A stretch of DNA of 64,000 nt from Bacteroidetes bacterium UBA7662 (GCA_002483345.1 DLHS01000005.1:173947-237946), one strand, 5' to 3'; counted from the first letter of the stretch, positions 8,538 through 17,224 are shown. Program-made: numbers and translations. Notes: generated by a model not told the origin, from the sequence alone.

Positions 8538-8893
8538 TGGAAGCAGTAGCCATCCTGAGAAACTGTCCAAGCTCTCCCCGTAAGATGCGTCTCGTTGTAG
8601 ACCTCATCCGCGGTAAAAAAGCTGACCAGGCGCTGAACATCCTGCGTTTCGCGAAACAAGACGCGAGTCTTCCCCTCGAGAAACTGCTCATGTCAGCTAT
8701 CAATAACTGGGAGAAGAAAAACGAAGATCAGTCGATCGAAACCGCAAATCTTTACGTGAAAAGCGTACAGGTTGACGGGGGTCGCATGCTGAAGCGTCTC
8801 CGTCCGGCACCGCAAGGTCGCGGACACCGCATCCGCAAGCGTTCGAATCACGTGACGCTTGTTATTGACACCATGACCACTGTAAACGAATAA
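8537..8893 (+). CDS. rplV: 50S ribosomal protein L22
   Basis: A protein of 118 aa with the N-terminal CPSSPRKMRLVVDLIRGK segment and the C-terminal APQGRGHRIRKRSNHVTLV block that includes the tunnel-lining beta-hairpin. Start and stop fit tightly between rpsS and rpsC. Confidence 0.97.
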   Translation: MEAVAILRNCPSSPRKMRLVVDLIRGKKADQALNILRFAKQDASLPLEKLLMSAINNWEKKNEDQSIETANLYVKSVQVDGGRMLKRLRPAPQGRGHRIRKRSNHVTLVIDTMTTVNE

Positions 8894-8899
8894 TAGCAA

Positions 8900-9733
8900 A
8901 TGGGACAAAAGATTAATCCTGTAAGCCTGCGCCTTGGCTATATCCGTGGTTGGGATTCCAACTGGTTCGGTGGCAATAATTACGCAGACAAACTCGTAGA
9001 AGACGAGAAAATACGCAACTATCTCAGCGCGCGTATCAACAACGGTGGCATCAGCCGCGTAGTGATCGAGCGTACCCTGAAGCGCATCATCATCACCATC
9101 CATACCAGCCGTCCCGGAATCGTGATCGGTAAAGGAGGAGCGGAGGTTGATCGTATCAAGGAAGAGATCAAGAAGCTTACCAGCAAAGATGTTCAGATCA
9201 ACATCTTCGAAATCAAACGTCCGGAGCTCGATGCAGCGCTGGTAGCTGAAGGCATTGCCCGTCAGCTCGAGGCACGTGTTTCTTTCCGTCGTGCGATGAA
9301 GACTTCGATTGCCTCTACCATGCGTATGGGTGCCGAAGGGATCAAAGTACTTGTTTCAGGTCGTCTGGGCGGTGCGGAGATTGCGCGCAGTGAGCAATAC
9401 AAAGAAGGACGTATTCCTTTGCACACCCTTCGTGCTGACATTGATTATGCTTTGAAAGAAGCACAGACCGTTTACGGTAAAATCGGTGTGAAAGTATGGA
9501 TTTGCAAAGGAGAGATTTATGGTAAACGCGATCTTTCGCCAAACGTAGGCAGCCGTGCACAAGCCGGTGGTCCGAACGCGGGTGCCGCTGAAGGTGGCAA
9601 CCGTGGCGGTGAACGTCGTGCAGGTGGTGGAGACCGCCGCAGTGGTGGTGGAGACCGTCGCAGCGCAGGTGGTGGAGACCGTCGTCGCACAGGTGGTAAC
9701 GCTGGTGGTGGAGATCGTACCAGAAAAGGTTAA
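8900..9733 (+). CDS. rpsC: 30S ribosomal protein S3 with Gly/Arg-rich tail
   Basis: A protein of 277 aa, longer than the usual ~210-240. The core is normal: MGQKINPVSLRLGYIRGWDS, the KH-domain GxxG as RPGIVIGKGGAEVD, and the C-terminal LHTLRADIDYALKEA and GEIYGKRD blocks. S3 lines mRNA entry and contributes helicase activity. After about residue 218 an extra ~60-residue tail is made of repeats such as GGGDRRSGGGDRRS, coded by a GGTGGTGGAGACCG-like tandem repeat (about 9600-9720). The tail is RGG-like and probably RNA-binding. Confidence 0.96.
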   Translation: MGQKINPVSLRLGYIRGWDSNWFGGNNYADKLVEDEKIRNYLSARINNGGISRVVIERTLKRIIITIHTSRPGIVIGKGGAEVDRIKEEIKKLTSKDVQINIFEIKRPELDAALVAEGIARQLEARVSFRRAMKTSIASTMRMGAEGIKVLVSGRLGGAEIARSEQYKEGRIPLHTLRADIDYALKEAQTVYGKIGVKVWICKGEIYGKRDLSPNVGSRAQAGGPNAGAAEGGNRGGERRAGGGDRRSGGGDRRSAGGGDRRRTGGNAGGGDRTRKG

Positions 9734-9752
9734 TTGATAAGGAGCCAGAGAG

Positions 9753-10175
9753 ATGTTACAACCGAAAAGAACGAAATTCAGAAAGATGCATAAAGGCCGG
9801 ATCAAAGGCAATGCAACCCGCGGTGCGGAGTTGGCCTTTGGATCATTTGGCCTGAAAACCCTGGAAGAGCACTGGATCACATCGCGCCAGATTGAAGCTG
9901 CCCGTATCGCGGTAACCCGCTTTATGAAACGTGAAGGTCAGGTTTGGATCCGCATCTTCCCCGATAAACCTATCACCAAAAAGCCTGCAGAAGTGCGTAT
10001 GGGTAAAGGTAAAGGTTCACCGGAGTATTGGGTAGCCGTTGTAAAACCAGGCACTTTGATTTTTGAAGCAGAAGGTGTACCTTTGCCGGTCGCTAAAGAG
10101 GCCATGCGCCTTGCCGCTCAAAAATTGCCGGTTAGCACAAAATTTATCGTAAGAAGAGACTACGCAGGAGAATAA
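9753..10175 (+). CDS. rplP: 50S ribosomal protein L16
   Basis: A protein of 140 aa: MLQPKRTKFRKMHKGR at the start, then RQIEAARIAVTR and the MGKGKGSPEYWVAVVKPG signature. L16 organises the A-site region of the 50S subunit. An AAGGAG sequence lies a little upstream of the ATG. Confidence 0.97.
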   Translation: MLQPKRTKFRKMHKGRIKGNATRGAELAFGSFGLKTLEEHWITSRQIEAARIAVTRFMKREGQVWIRIFPDKPITKKPAEVRMGKGKGSPEYWVAVVKPGTLIFEAEGVPLPVAKEAMRLAAQKLPVSTKFIVRRDYAGE

Positions 10176-10183
10176 GAAAAGAC

Positions 10184-10390
10184 ATGAAATACTCCGCCAT
10201 AAAAGAACTGTCCACAGCAGAGATTGCTGAAAGGATACAAGAGGAGAAACAGCAGCTGACGAAGCTGAAGTTTACCCATGCTGTGTCGGCTATCGAAAGC
10301 CCGGCCAAGATTCGCGAAACGCGCAAGACGATTGCACGTTTGCTGACTGAACTTACCGTACGCCAACAAGCAACTGCCAACAATCAATGA
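10184..10390 (+). CDS. rpmC: 50S ribosomal protein L29
   Basis: A 68-aa helical-hairpin protein, MKYSAIKELSTAEIAERIQ followed by KLKFTHAVSAIESPAKIRETRK (only part quoted as motif: the SPAKIRETRK block is the L29 signature). Located at the tunnel exit. Its stop overlaps an upstream in-frame ATG of rpsQ. Confidence 0.95.
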   Translation: MKYSAIKELSTAEIAERIQEEKQQLTKLKFTHAVSAIESPAKIRETRKTIARLLTELTVRQQATANNQ

Positions 10391-10398
10391 TCGCTGAG

Positions 10399-10653
10399 AT
10401 GGAAAGGAACGCAAGAAAAGAACGTATCGGTAACGTTACCAGCAACAAGATGACTAAGACCATCACTGTTGTGGTAGAACGTAAAGTAAAACACCCGATC
10501 TACGGTAAATTCATGAAGAGCACGAAGAAATTCATGGCACATGACGAGAACAACGATTGTAATATCGGCGACCTCGTTCGTATCATGGAAACCCGCCCGC
10601 TCAGCAAGAACAAACGTTGGAGATTGGTAGAAATCATTGAAAGGGCTAAGTAA
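10399..10653 (+). CDS. rpsQ: 30S ribosomal protein S17
   Basis: An OB-fold protein of 84 aa opening MERNARKERIGNVTSNKM, which matches the usual Bacteroidota start. An in-frame ATG at 10387, overlapping the rpmC stop as ATGA, would add four residues (MIAE) and remains possible. The block KVKHPIYGKFMKSTKKFMAHD is characteristic of S17. Its stop overlaps the rplN start. Confidence 0.95.
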   Translation: MERNARKERIGNVTSNKMTKTITVVVERKVKHPIYGKFMKSTKKFMAHDENNDCNIGDLVRIMETRPLSKNKRWRLVEIIERAK

Positions 10654-11021
10654 TGATACAGCAGGAAAGTAGATTGTCTGTTGCAGATAACAGTGGCGCC
10701 AAAGAAGTACTGTGTATACGTGTACTCGGTGGTACCGGCAAACGTTACGCCAGCGTAGGCGATAAGATCGTTGTTTCGATCAAGTCGGCTATTCCGTCGG
10801 GCAATGCCAAAAAAGGAACCGTATCGAAAGCTGTCATCGTCCGTACCCGCAAGGAAGTACGCCGCAAGGATGGTTCATATATCCGTTTCGACGACAACGC
10901 AGTAGTGTTGTTGAACAACCAGGATGAGCCACGCGGTACCCGCATCTTCGGCCCGGTGGCCCGCGAGCTTCGTGAGAAGCAGTTCATGAAGATTGTTTCA
11001 CTGGCTCCTGAAGTACTTTAA
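10653..11021 (+). CDS. rplN: 50S ribosomal protein L14
   Basis: A protein of 122 aa, the universal length: MIQQESRLSVADNSGAKEV, the KAVIVRTRKEVRRKDGSYI block and the end REKQFMKIVSLAPEVL. L14 forms part of the intersubunit bridge and binds the silencing factor RsfS. Confidence 0.98.
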   Translation: MIQQESRLSVADNSGAKEVLCIRVLGGTGKRYASVGDKIVVSIKSAIPSGNAKKGTVSKAVIVRTRKEVRRKDGSYIRFDDNAVVLLNNQDEPRGTRIFGPVARELREKQFMKIVSLAPEVL

Positions 11022-11031
11022 TAAGAACGTC

Positions 11032-11352
11032 ATGGCAAGTACCAAACTGAAGATTAAAAAAGGGGACCTCGTTCGTGTAATCGCGGGCGACGACAAAGGC
11101 AAAGAAGGCCGTGTCCTCGAAATTATACCAGCTGAGCTGCGTGCAATCGTAGAAGGTGTGAATATGATCACCAAACACACCAAGCCGAATGCAACTACGC
11201 CCAATGGTGGTATTGTGAAAAAAGAAGCACCGTTACATCTGAGCAACCTCATGGTTGTAGTGGGCGGTCAGGCAACCCGCATCGGCCGTAAGGCTGGTGA
11301 AAACGGCAAACTGGTACGCTTCTCTAAGAAAACCGGAGAAATAATCAAGTAA
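11032..11352 (+). CDS. rplX: 50S ribosomal protein L24
   Basis: A protein of 106 aa starting MASTKLKIKKGDLVRVIAGD, with a KOW motif in KGDLVRVIAGDDKGKEGRV. An upstream in-frame ATG at 10993 overlaps rplN and would add a non-conserved segment, so 11032 is preferred. The stop overlaps the rplE start (TAATG). Confidence 0.96.
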   Translation: MASTKLKIKKGDLVRVIAGDDKGKEGRVLEIIPAELRAIVEGVNMITKHTKPNATTPNGGIVKKEAPLHLSNLMVVVGGQATRIGRKAGENGKLVRFSKKTGEIIK

Positions 11353-11909
11353 TGGCTTACGAAATTCGTCTCAAGACCAAATATAAAGAGGAAGTTGTCC
11401 CTGCCATGCAGGCGCGTTTCTCTTACAAGAACGTGATGCAGATCCCGGTACTGACCAAAATCTGTATCAACCAGGGCGTTGGTGCCGCTGTTTCCGATAA
11501 GAAGCTCATTGATGCTGCTGTTTCGGAAATGTCGACCATCACCGGTCAGAAAAGCGTTCCTACCATGTCACGCAAAGCGATCTCGAACTTCAAACTCCGG
11601 GAGAAAATGCCGATTGGTGTTCGTGTAACCCTGCGTGATGTGAAAATGTACGAATTCCTGGATCGTTTGATCTCGGTATCGTTGCCCCGTGTGCGTGACT
11701 TCAAGGGTATCAATCCAAAAGGTTTCGATGGCCGCGGTAACTACACCCTCGGTGTAACCGAACAAATCATCTTCCCCGAAATCAACATCGACAAAGTCGG
11801 TAAGATTTCAGGTATGGATATCACCTTTGTAACCACCGCCAAAACCGACGAAGAGGCCATGGCCTTGTTGCAGGAACTTGGTTTACCGTTCAAAACAACA
11901 AACAAATAA
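11352..11909 (+). CDS. rplE: 50S ribosomal protein L5
   Basis: A protein of 185 aa. It shows LTKICINQGVGAAVSDKK near the N-terminus and the RDFKGINPKGFDGRGNYTLG signature in the middle. L5 binds 5S rRNA and bridges to S13. Normal length and order. Confidence 0.98.
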   Translation: MAYEIRLKTKYKEEVVPAMQARFSYKNVMQIPVLTKICINQGVGAAVSDKKLIDAAVSEMSTITGQKSVPTMSRKAISNFKLREKMPIGVRVTLRDVKMYEFLDRLISVSLPRVRDFKGINPKGFDGRGNYTLGVTEQIIFPEINIDKVGKISGMDITFVTTAKTDEEAMALLQELGLPFKTTNK

Positions 11910-11912
11910 TCC

Positions 11913-12182
11913 ATGGCTAAGGAAAGTGTAAAAGCAAGAGGTCTCAAACGTCAGAAGACAGTTGAGAAGTATGCTGCGAAGCGTGCTGCCCTCAAAGAAG
12001 CCGGTGATTATCTGGGTCTGCAGAAGCTCCCAAAAAATGCTTCGCCGGTACGTCTGCACAACCGTTGCAAACTCACCGGTCGTCCGAGAGGTTATATGCG
12101 TCAGTTCGGCATCAGCCGGGTACTGTTCCGCAAAATGGCCAGCGAGGGCAAGATTCCGGGTATAACCAAAGGAAGCTGGTAA
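11913..12182 (+). CDS. rpsN: 30S ribosomal protein S14, zinc-free type
   Basis: An 89-aa protein with the C-terminal signature RCKLTGRPRGYMRQFGISR. It is the long form without the CxxC...CxxC zinc ribbon; only one Cys is present. This matches the zinc-free L36 encoded downstream. Confidence 0.97.
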   Translation: MAKESVKARGLKRQKTVEKYAAKRAALKEAGDYLGLQKLPKNASPVRLHNRCKLTGRPRGYMRQFGISRVLFRKMASEGKIPGITKGSW

Positions 12183-12204
12183 TTAAAAGTATAAAGTTTT
12201 AGTA

Positions 12205-12600
12205 ATGACTGACCCGATAGCAGACTATCTCACCCGCTTGCGCAACGCCATGAAGGCGCGCCACCGTGTGGTAGAGATCCCAGCTTCGAACATGAAGAAG
12301 GAGCTTACCAAAGTTCTTTTCGACAAAGGCTACATCGCCAACTATAAGTTCGAAGCCGATGGTCCGCAAGGAACCATCAAAATAGCCCTGAAATATATCC
12401 AGGGAACCAACGAGCCGGTTATCCGCAGCTTACAACGCATCAGCCGTCCCGGCCTGCGTAAGTATGCAGGTGTAGGCGAGTTGCCGCGTGTGATCAATGG
12501 GTTGGGTATCGCCATTGTATCTACGTCTAAAGGTATCATGACCGACAAAGAGGCTCGTCAGCTGAATGTGGGTGGTGAAGTATTGTGTTACGTATCTTAA
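12205..12600 (+). CDS. rpsH: 30S ribosomal protein S8
   Basis: A protein of 131 aa: MTDPIADYLTRLRNAMKA at the N-terminus and GLGIAIVSTSKGIMTDKEAR, the S8 signature, near the C-terminus. S8 organises the central 16S domain and in some bacteria represses the spc operon. Confidence 0.98.
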   Translation: MTDPIADYLTRLRNAMKARHRVVEIPASNMKKELTKVLFDKGYIANYKFEADGPQGTIKIALKYIQGTNEPVIRSLQRISRPGLRKYAGVGELPRVINGLGIAIVSTSKGIMTDKEARQLNVGGEVLCYVS

Positions 12601-12602
12601 TC

Positions 12603-12608
12603 AGGAGG
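12603..12608 (+). promoter_or_regulatory. Strong Shine-Dalgarno site before rplF
   Basis: A full AGGAGG lies 5 bp before the ATG at 12614. Such a site is uncommon in this window, where most genes lack one. It decides the rplF start over an in-frame start at 12566 inside rpsH. Confidence 0.7.
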
Positions 12609-12613
12609 AACTC

Positions 12614-13171
12614 ATGTCACGTATTGGTAAACTCCCCGTTCAAATCCCTGCAGGTGTAACCGTAGAGGTGAACGATAAGAATATAGTAACCGTAAAAGGC
12701 CCTAAAGGTCAACTCACACGCTTCGTCGACACCGATATGGCTGTTACGATTGAAGGCAGTGTACTCACTGTAGTACGTCCTACTGAGAGCAAGCGTCACC
12801 GTGCTTTGCATGGTTTGTACCGCTCACTCATCCATAATATGGTCATCGGTGTGACGGAAGGTTATACCCTCAAACAAGAACTCGTCGGTGTAGGTTATCG
12901 TGCCAATGCCAACGGTCAGTTGTTGGAGCTTTCTTTGGGTTATTCACACGAAATCGTGATGGAAGTACCTAAAGAGGTATCGCTGAAAACAGAAACGTTA
13001 AAAGGTAAGAATCCAATCATCACTTTAGAGAGCAACGACAAGGAACTGATCGGGCAGGTAGCTGCCAAGATCCGCGGACTTCGTAAGCCTGAGCCGTACA
13101 AAGGAAAAGGTGTTCGTTTTGTGGGTGAGGTTCTTCGTAGAAAAGCAGGTAAATCAGCCTCTAAAAAATAA
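12614..13171 (+). CDS. rplF: 50S ribosomal protein L6
   Basis: A protein of 185 aa beginning MSRIGKLPVQIPAGVTVEV. It carries the two L6 repeats and the C-terminal signature KPEPYKGKGVRFVGE. The start is fixed by the AGGAGG at 12603-12608. Confidence 0.97.
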   Translation: MSRIGKLPVQIPAGVTVEVNDKNIVTVKGPKGQLTRFVDTDMAVTIEGSVLTVVRPTESKRHRALHGLYRSLIHNMVIGVTEGYTLKQELVGVGYRANANGQLLELSLGYSHEIVMEVPKEVSLKTETLKGKNPIITLESNDKELIGQVAAKIRGLRKPEPYKGKGVRFVGEVLRRKAGKSASKK

Positions 13172-13180
13172 GCTTGAGCA

Positions 13181-13537
13181 ATGGCTAATCAGAAAATTGA
13201 TCGTAGAACACGTATTAAAAGAGGCATTCGCAAGCGTGTTACAGGTGTTGCTGAACGTCCCCGTTTGTCGGTTTACCGCAGCAACAAGGAGATATATGCC
13301 CAGATTATCGACGATGTAGCAGGTGTCACTTTGTGCGCTGCTTCTTCTTCCGAGAAGGATATCGCCGGTATCAAAGGAGATAAAACTTCTACCTCGACCC
13401 TGGTAGGCAAGGCACTCGCTGCGAAAGCGATGGCTGCCGGTATTACCCAGGTAGTATTCGACCGTAACGGTTATTTGTACCATGGTCGCGTAAAAGCGCT
13501 CGCAGAAGGTGCCCGTGAGGGTGGCTTAAATTTCTAA
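13181..13537 (+). CDS. rplR: 50S ribosomal protein L18
   Basis: A protein of 118 aa with RPRLSVYRSNKEIYAQIIDD and the C-terminal VVFDRNGYLYHGRVKALAEG block. L18 brings 5S rRNA into the central protuberance together with L5 and L25. Confidence 0.97.
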   Translation: MANQKIDRRTRIKRGIRKRVTGVAERPRLSVYRSNKEIYAQIIDDVAGVTLCAASSSEKDIAGIKGDKTSTSTLVGKALAAKAMAAGITQVVFDRNGYLYHGRVKALAEGAREGGLNF

Positions 13538-13549
13538 GCTTTAAGAGAT

Positions 13550-14068
13550 ATGTCTACAACGAACATAAAAAGAGTAAAAGCAAGCGAGATCGAATTGAAA
13601 GATCGTCTCGTAAGCGTACAACGCGTAGCCAAGGTGACCAAAGGCGGTCGTACTTTCAGCTTCTCTGCCATTGTGGTAGTGGGTGATGAGAACGGTATCG
13701 TAGGTTACGGTCTCGGCAAAGCCAAAGAAGTATCGGAGGCTATTGCCAAAGGTATCGATGACGCTAAGAAGTCGCTCATCAAGGTTCCTTTGATGAAAGG
13801 TACGGTTCCACACGAGTCGAACGGCAAGTTTGGCGGTGGTCGTGTATTCATCAAGCCGGCTTCGCACGGTACCGGTGTTATTGCCGGTGGTGCCATGCGT
13901 GCCGTATTGGAGAGTGCCGGTATCACCGACGTACTGGCCAAGTCGAAAGGTTCGTCTAACCCGCACAATGTGGTGAAGGCGACCATCGACGCACTGGCTC
14001 AGTTGCGCGATCCGCACACCGTTGCCGAGCAACGTCAGGTTAAAATGAGTAAAGTATTTAACGGATAA
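13550..14068 (+). CDS. rpsE: 30S ribosomal protein S5
   Basis: A protein of 172 aa. The N-terminal double-stranded RNA-binding domain shows VQRVAKVTKGGRTFSFSAIV; the C-terminal domain has VFIKPASHGTGVIAGGAMR and AKSKGSSNPHNVVKAT. S5 shapes the mRNA entry channel with S3 and S4. Confidence 0.98.
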   Translation: MSTTNIKRVKASEIELKDRLVSVQRVAKVTKGGRTFSFSAIVVVGDENGIVGYGLGKAKEVSEAIAKGIDDAKKSLIKVPLMKGTVPHESNGKFGGGRVFIKPASHGTGVIAGGAMRAVLESAGITDVLAKSKGSSNPHNVVKATIDALAQLRDPHTVAEQRQVKMSKVFNG

Positions 14069-14072
14069 GCAG

Positions 14073-14252
14073 ATGGCTCGTTTGAAAATCACACAAACTA
14101 AAAGTGGCATCGGACGCACATTGCGTCAGAAGCGCACCTTAATAGCACTGGGTCTGCGTCATCCGCATGCCAGCGTTGAACACGAAATCACGCCGCAAAT
14201 TGCAGGTATGATTTTGAAAGTTAGTCACCTGGTTAAAGTAGAGGAAATCTAA
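14073..14252 (+). CDS. rpmD: 50S ribosomal protein L30
   Basis: A 59-aa protein read directly from the DNA: it starts MARLKITQTKSGIGRT and continues with LGLRHPHASVEHE, the L30 family pattern, ending VSHLVKVEEI. It fills the 186-bp gap between rpsE and rplO exactly as in other spc clusters. Confidence 0.95.
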   Translation: MARLKITQTKSGIGRTLRQKRTLIALGLRHPHASVEHEITPQIAGMILKVSHLVKVEEI

Positions 14253-14254
14253 GC

Positions 14255-14707
14255 ATGGAACTGAGTAATTTAAAACCCGCAGCGGGCAGCATTAAAACCC
14301 GCAAACGTATCGGTCGCGGACAGGGATCGGGACGTGGTGGTACTTCTACCAAAGGTCATAAAGGTGCTCAGGCACGTACCGGCTACTCCAGCAAGCCTGG
14401 TTTTGAAGGCGGTCAGATGCCTTTGAAATTGCGTGTACCTAAGTTTGGCTTCAAAAACAACAACCGTGTAGAATACAATGGGGTAAACCTCGATGTATTG
14501 CAGGCATTGGTTGAGCGTTTTACCGCTACCGATATCACGCCTGCCTTCCTGGCAGAGCATGGTTTGATTGGTAGTGCCAACAAACTTGTGAAGATACTCG
14601 GCCGTGGTGAACTGAAAGCGAAAGTGAATGTAAAAGCTCACAAGTTCAGCGCTACTGCTAAAGCTCAAATCGAAGCCGCTGGTGGCACCACGGAAGTTAT
14701 CGCTTAA
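14255..14707 (+). CDS. rplO: 50S ribosomal protein L15
   Basis: A protein of 150 aa: MELSNLKPAAGSIKTRKRIG followed by the Gly-rich GRGQGSGRGGTSTKGHKGAQ region that threads through 23S rRNA, and a globular C-terminal domain with VKILGRGEL. Two bases separate its stop from the secY start. Confidence 0.97.
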   Translation: MELSNLKPAAGSIKTRKRIGRGQGSGRGGTSTKGHKGAQARTGYSSKPGFEGGQMPLKLRVPKFGFKNNNRVEYNGVNLDVLQALVERFTATDITPAFLAEHGLIGSANKLVKILGRGELKAKVNVKAHKFSATAKAQIEAAGGTTEVIA

Positions 14708-14709
14708 AC

Positions 14710-16068
14710 ATGAAGAACTTCATCAATACGATACGGAACATCTTCAAGATAGAAGAACTCAAGTCGAGGATTCTGATGACCCTCGGTTTGTTGCTTATCT
14801 ATCGTCTGGGTTCCTATGTGGTACTTCCGGGTATTGATCCTGTTGTACTCGAAAACCTTACGCCGAGCGGCGGACCTTCAGGCCTTACCGGCCTGATTGA
14901 CCTCTTCGCAGGTGGAGCGTTCTCCCGTGCCTCGGTTTTTGCCCTGGGTATCATGCCTTATATTTCGGCATCCATCGTAGTACAACTTCTTGGAATGGTA
15001 GTTCCTACCTTCCAGAAGATGATGAAGGAAGGCGAAAGCGGTCGTAATAAGATCAACCAAATCACCCGTTACCTCACCATCGTGATTACCGGTGCACAGG
15101 CCATTGGCTTCCTGATTAACCTCAAAGCACAATTCCTGCCGGCTATCATCCTGCGTACAGGCGATTCACTGGATTTATCGTTCGTTTTATCGACGGTAAC
15201 TGTGCTCACCGCCGGTACCATGTTTGTGATGTGGTTGGGTGAAAAAATTACAGACCGTGGTCTTGGCAACGGTATCTCGCTCATCATCATGGTGGGTATC
15301 ATCGCACGCCTCCCGGTATCACTCGGTGCTGAATTGCAGTTCCGTCTCGGTACAGGTGGTGGTGGATTGGTTCCTTTTCTGGTAGAGATCGCCATGCTGA
15401 TCGCCATCGTGGCCGGTACCATTCTTTTGGTACAGGGAACCCGCAAAATTCCGATTCAGGTGGCCAAACGCGTGGTGGGTAACCGCATGTATGGTGGCAC
15501 CCGTCAGTACATCCCTATCAAGGTAAATGCTGCCGGTGTAATGCCAATCATCTTCGCGCAGGCTATCATGTTCCTGCCTGCCACAGTTGCGCAGTTTTTT
15601 CCTGAAAGTGATTTCAGCCAGGGTGTGGTTTCGGCTTTCGTCGATTTCACTTCGGTAACCTACAACGTTACCCTGGCCATTCTGATTATTGTATTTACCT
15701 ACTTCTACACTTCACTGTCGGTAAACTCCAATCAGATGTCGGAAGACCTGAAGCGTAACGGTGCTTTCATTCCAGGCGTGAAGCCAGGACGTAAAACCGC
15801 AGAGTTTCTGGACGATGTGTTAGCACGCATCACCCTCCCGGGCTCTATCTTCCTGGCCATCGTGGCCATCCTGCCAGCTATTGCGACAATAGCCGGTGTG
15901 AACTCTCAATTTGCCCAGTTTTATGGTGGCACCTCGCTGTTGATCATGGTAGGTGTGGTACTCGATACCCTCCAGCAGATCGAAAGTCACCTCCTGATGC
16001 GTCACTATGATGGTTTGATGAAAACCGGGCGCATCAAAGGACGCAACGCAGCCGGTGCAACTGTTTAG
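14710..16068 (+). CDS. secY: Preprotein translocase subunit SecY
   Basis: A membrane protein of 452 aa with ten hydrophobic helices. It forms the channel through which unfolded proteins cross or enter the inner membrane, with SecE and SecG and powered by SecA. Family blocks seen are GLIDLFAGGAFSRASVFALG (the plug region), the TDRGLGNGISLIIMVGI loop and the cytosolic loop KRVVGNRMYGGTRQYIPIKV. In many bacteria map or adk follows secY; here infA follows after only 17 bp. Confidence 0.97.
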   Translation: MKNFINTIRNIFKIEELKSRILMTLGLLLIYRLGSYVVLPGIDPVVLENLTPSGGPSGLTGLIDLFAGGAFSRASVFALGIMPYISASIVVQLLGMVVPTFQKMMKEGESGRNKINQITRYLTIVITGAQAIGFLINLKAQFLPAIILRTGDSLDLSFVLSTVTVLTAGTMFVMWLGEKITDRGLGNGISLIIMVGIIARLPVSLGAELQFRLGTGGGGLVPFLVEIAMLIAIVAGTILLVQGTRKIPIQVAKRVVGNRMYGGTRQYIPIKVNAAGVMPIIFAQAIMFLPATVAQFFPESDFSQGVVSAFVDFTSVTYNVTLAILIIVFTYFYTSLSVNSNQMSEDLKRNGAFIPGVKPGRKTAEFLDDVLARITLPGSIFLAIVAILPAIATIAGVNSQFAQFYGGTSLLIMVGVVLDTLQQIESHLLMRHYDGLMKTGRIKGRNAAGATV

Positions 16069-16085
16069 TACATTGTAAAAACTAT

Positions 16086-16301
16086 ATGGCAAAACAATCA
16101 TCGATTAAACAGGACGGCACCATACTCGAAGCATTGTCAAACGCAATGTTCAGAGTGGAGCTTGAGAACGGTCACCAGATCATCGCCCACATTTCGGGTA
16201 AGATGCGGATGAACTACATCAAGATCCTCCCCGGAGACCGGGTTCAGGTAGAAATGTCGCCTTACGATTTGACCAAAGGAAGAATTTGTTATAGATACTA
16301 A
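16086..16301 (+). CDS. infA: Translation initiation factor IF-1
   Basis: A 71-aa OB-fold protein: AKQSSIKQDGTILEALSNAM and then MFRVELENGHQIIAHISGKM and PYDLTKGRICYRY, all diagnostic. IF-1 occupies the ribosomal A site during initiation and cooperates with IF-2 and IF-3. Confidence 0.98.
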   Translation: MAKQSSIKQDGTILEALSNAMFRVELENGHQIIAHISGKMRMNYIKILPGDRVQVEMSPYDLTKGRICYRY

Positions 16302-16305
16302 GACC

Positions 16306-16422
16306 ATGAAGGTTAAAACATCCATTAAAAAGCGTAGTGTTGACTGCAAGATTGTCCGTAGAAACGGCAAGTTGTACGTGATCAACAAGAAAAATCCCAA
16401 GTACAAACAAAGACAAGGATAA
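16306..16422 (+). CDS. rpmJ: 50S ribosomal protein L36, zinc-free type
   Basis: A 38-aa protein read from the DNA, starting MKVKTSIKKRSVDCKIVRR and ending NPKYKQRQG, 4 bp after infA. Classic L36 binds zinc through three Cys and one His. Here only one Cys remains (position 14), so this is the C-minus, zinc-independent form. Confidence 0.95.
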   Translation: MKVKTSIKKRSVDCKIVRRNGKLYVINKKNPKYKQRQG

Positions 16423-16425
16423 ACC

Positions 16426-16803
16426 ATGGCAAGGATTGCAGGGGTAGACCTACCTAAAAACAAAAGAGGCGAGATCGGCCTGACTTATATCTTCGGAATA
16501 GGTCATTCAAAGGCGCGTATGATACTCGAGCGTAGTGGCATTGACTTTAATGTCAAAGTAAGCGAATGGAATGACGATCAACTGACCGCCATCCGTAAAA
16601 TCATCGCTGAAGAGATCAAAACCGAGGGTGAACTTCGTTCCGAGGTGCAACTGAACATCAAACGTTTGATGGACATTGGTTGTTACCGCGGTCTCCGTCA
16701 CCGGAAAGGCTTGCCTGTGAGAGGCCAGCGTACGAAGAACAATGCCCGTACTCGTAAAGGAAAGCGTAAAACTGTAGCGAACAAGAAAAAAGCTACTAAG
16801 TAA
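16426..16803 (+). CDS. rpsM: 30S ribosomal protein S13
   Basis: A protein of 125 aa: MARIAGVDLPKNKRGEIGLT, the helix-two-turn-helix IFGIGHSKARMIL, and the signature YRGLRHRKGLPVRGQRTKNN. S13 contacts P-site tRNA and L5. First gene of the alpha-operon block. Confidence 0.98.
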   Translation: MARIAGVDLPKNKRGEIGLTYIFGIGHSKARMILERSGIDFNVKVSEWNDDQLTAIRKIIAEEIKTEGELRSEVQLNIKRLMDIGCYRGLRHRKGLPVRGQRTKNNARTRKGKRKTVANKKKATK

Positions 16804-16815
16804 TAATCGATAGCA

Positions 16816-17205
16816 ATGGCTAAGAATACGAAAGTCGTCAAGAAGCGGGTAGTGAAAGTGGAGGCCTCAGGTCAGGTCCACATCAGCTCGACCTTCAACA
16901 ACATCATTATTTCGATCACAAACAATGAGGGTCAGGTGATTTCCTGGGCTTCTGCCGGGAAGGCTGGTTTCCGTGGTTCGAAGAAAAACACTCCATATGC
17001 TGCGCTGGTAGCTGCTCAGGATTGTGGCAAAGTTGCCTATGATCTGGGTTTCCGTCGTGCGGAGGTATTTGTAAAAGGTCCAGGTGCCGGACGTGAGTCG
17101 GCCATCCGTACCCTTGCAGGCCTTGGCATCGAAATCAGCACCATTACCGACGTTACTCCTGTGCCGCACAACGGCTGCCGTCCTCCGAAACGTCGTCGTG
17201 TTTAA
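16816..17205 (+). CDS. rpsK: 30S ribosomal protein S11
   Basis: A protein of 129 aa with VHISSTFNNIIISITNNEG, the FVKGPGAGRESAIRTLAG block and the C-terminal TPVPHNGCRPPKRRRV signature. S11 lies in the platform of the 30S subunit near the E site. Confidence 0.98.
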   Translation: MAKNTKVVKKRVVKVEASGQVHISSTFNNIIISITNNEGQVISWASAGKAGFRGSKKNTPYAALVAAQDCGKVAYDLGFRRAEVFVKGPGAGRESAIRTLAGLGIEISTITDVTPVPHNGCRPPKRRRV

Positions 17206-17224
17206 TCCTTAAGTAACTAGAACA

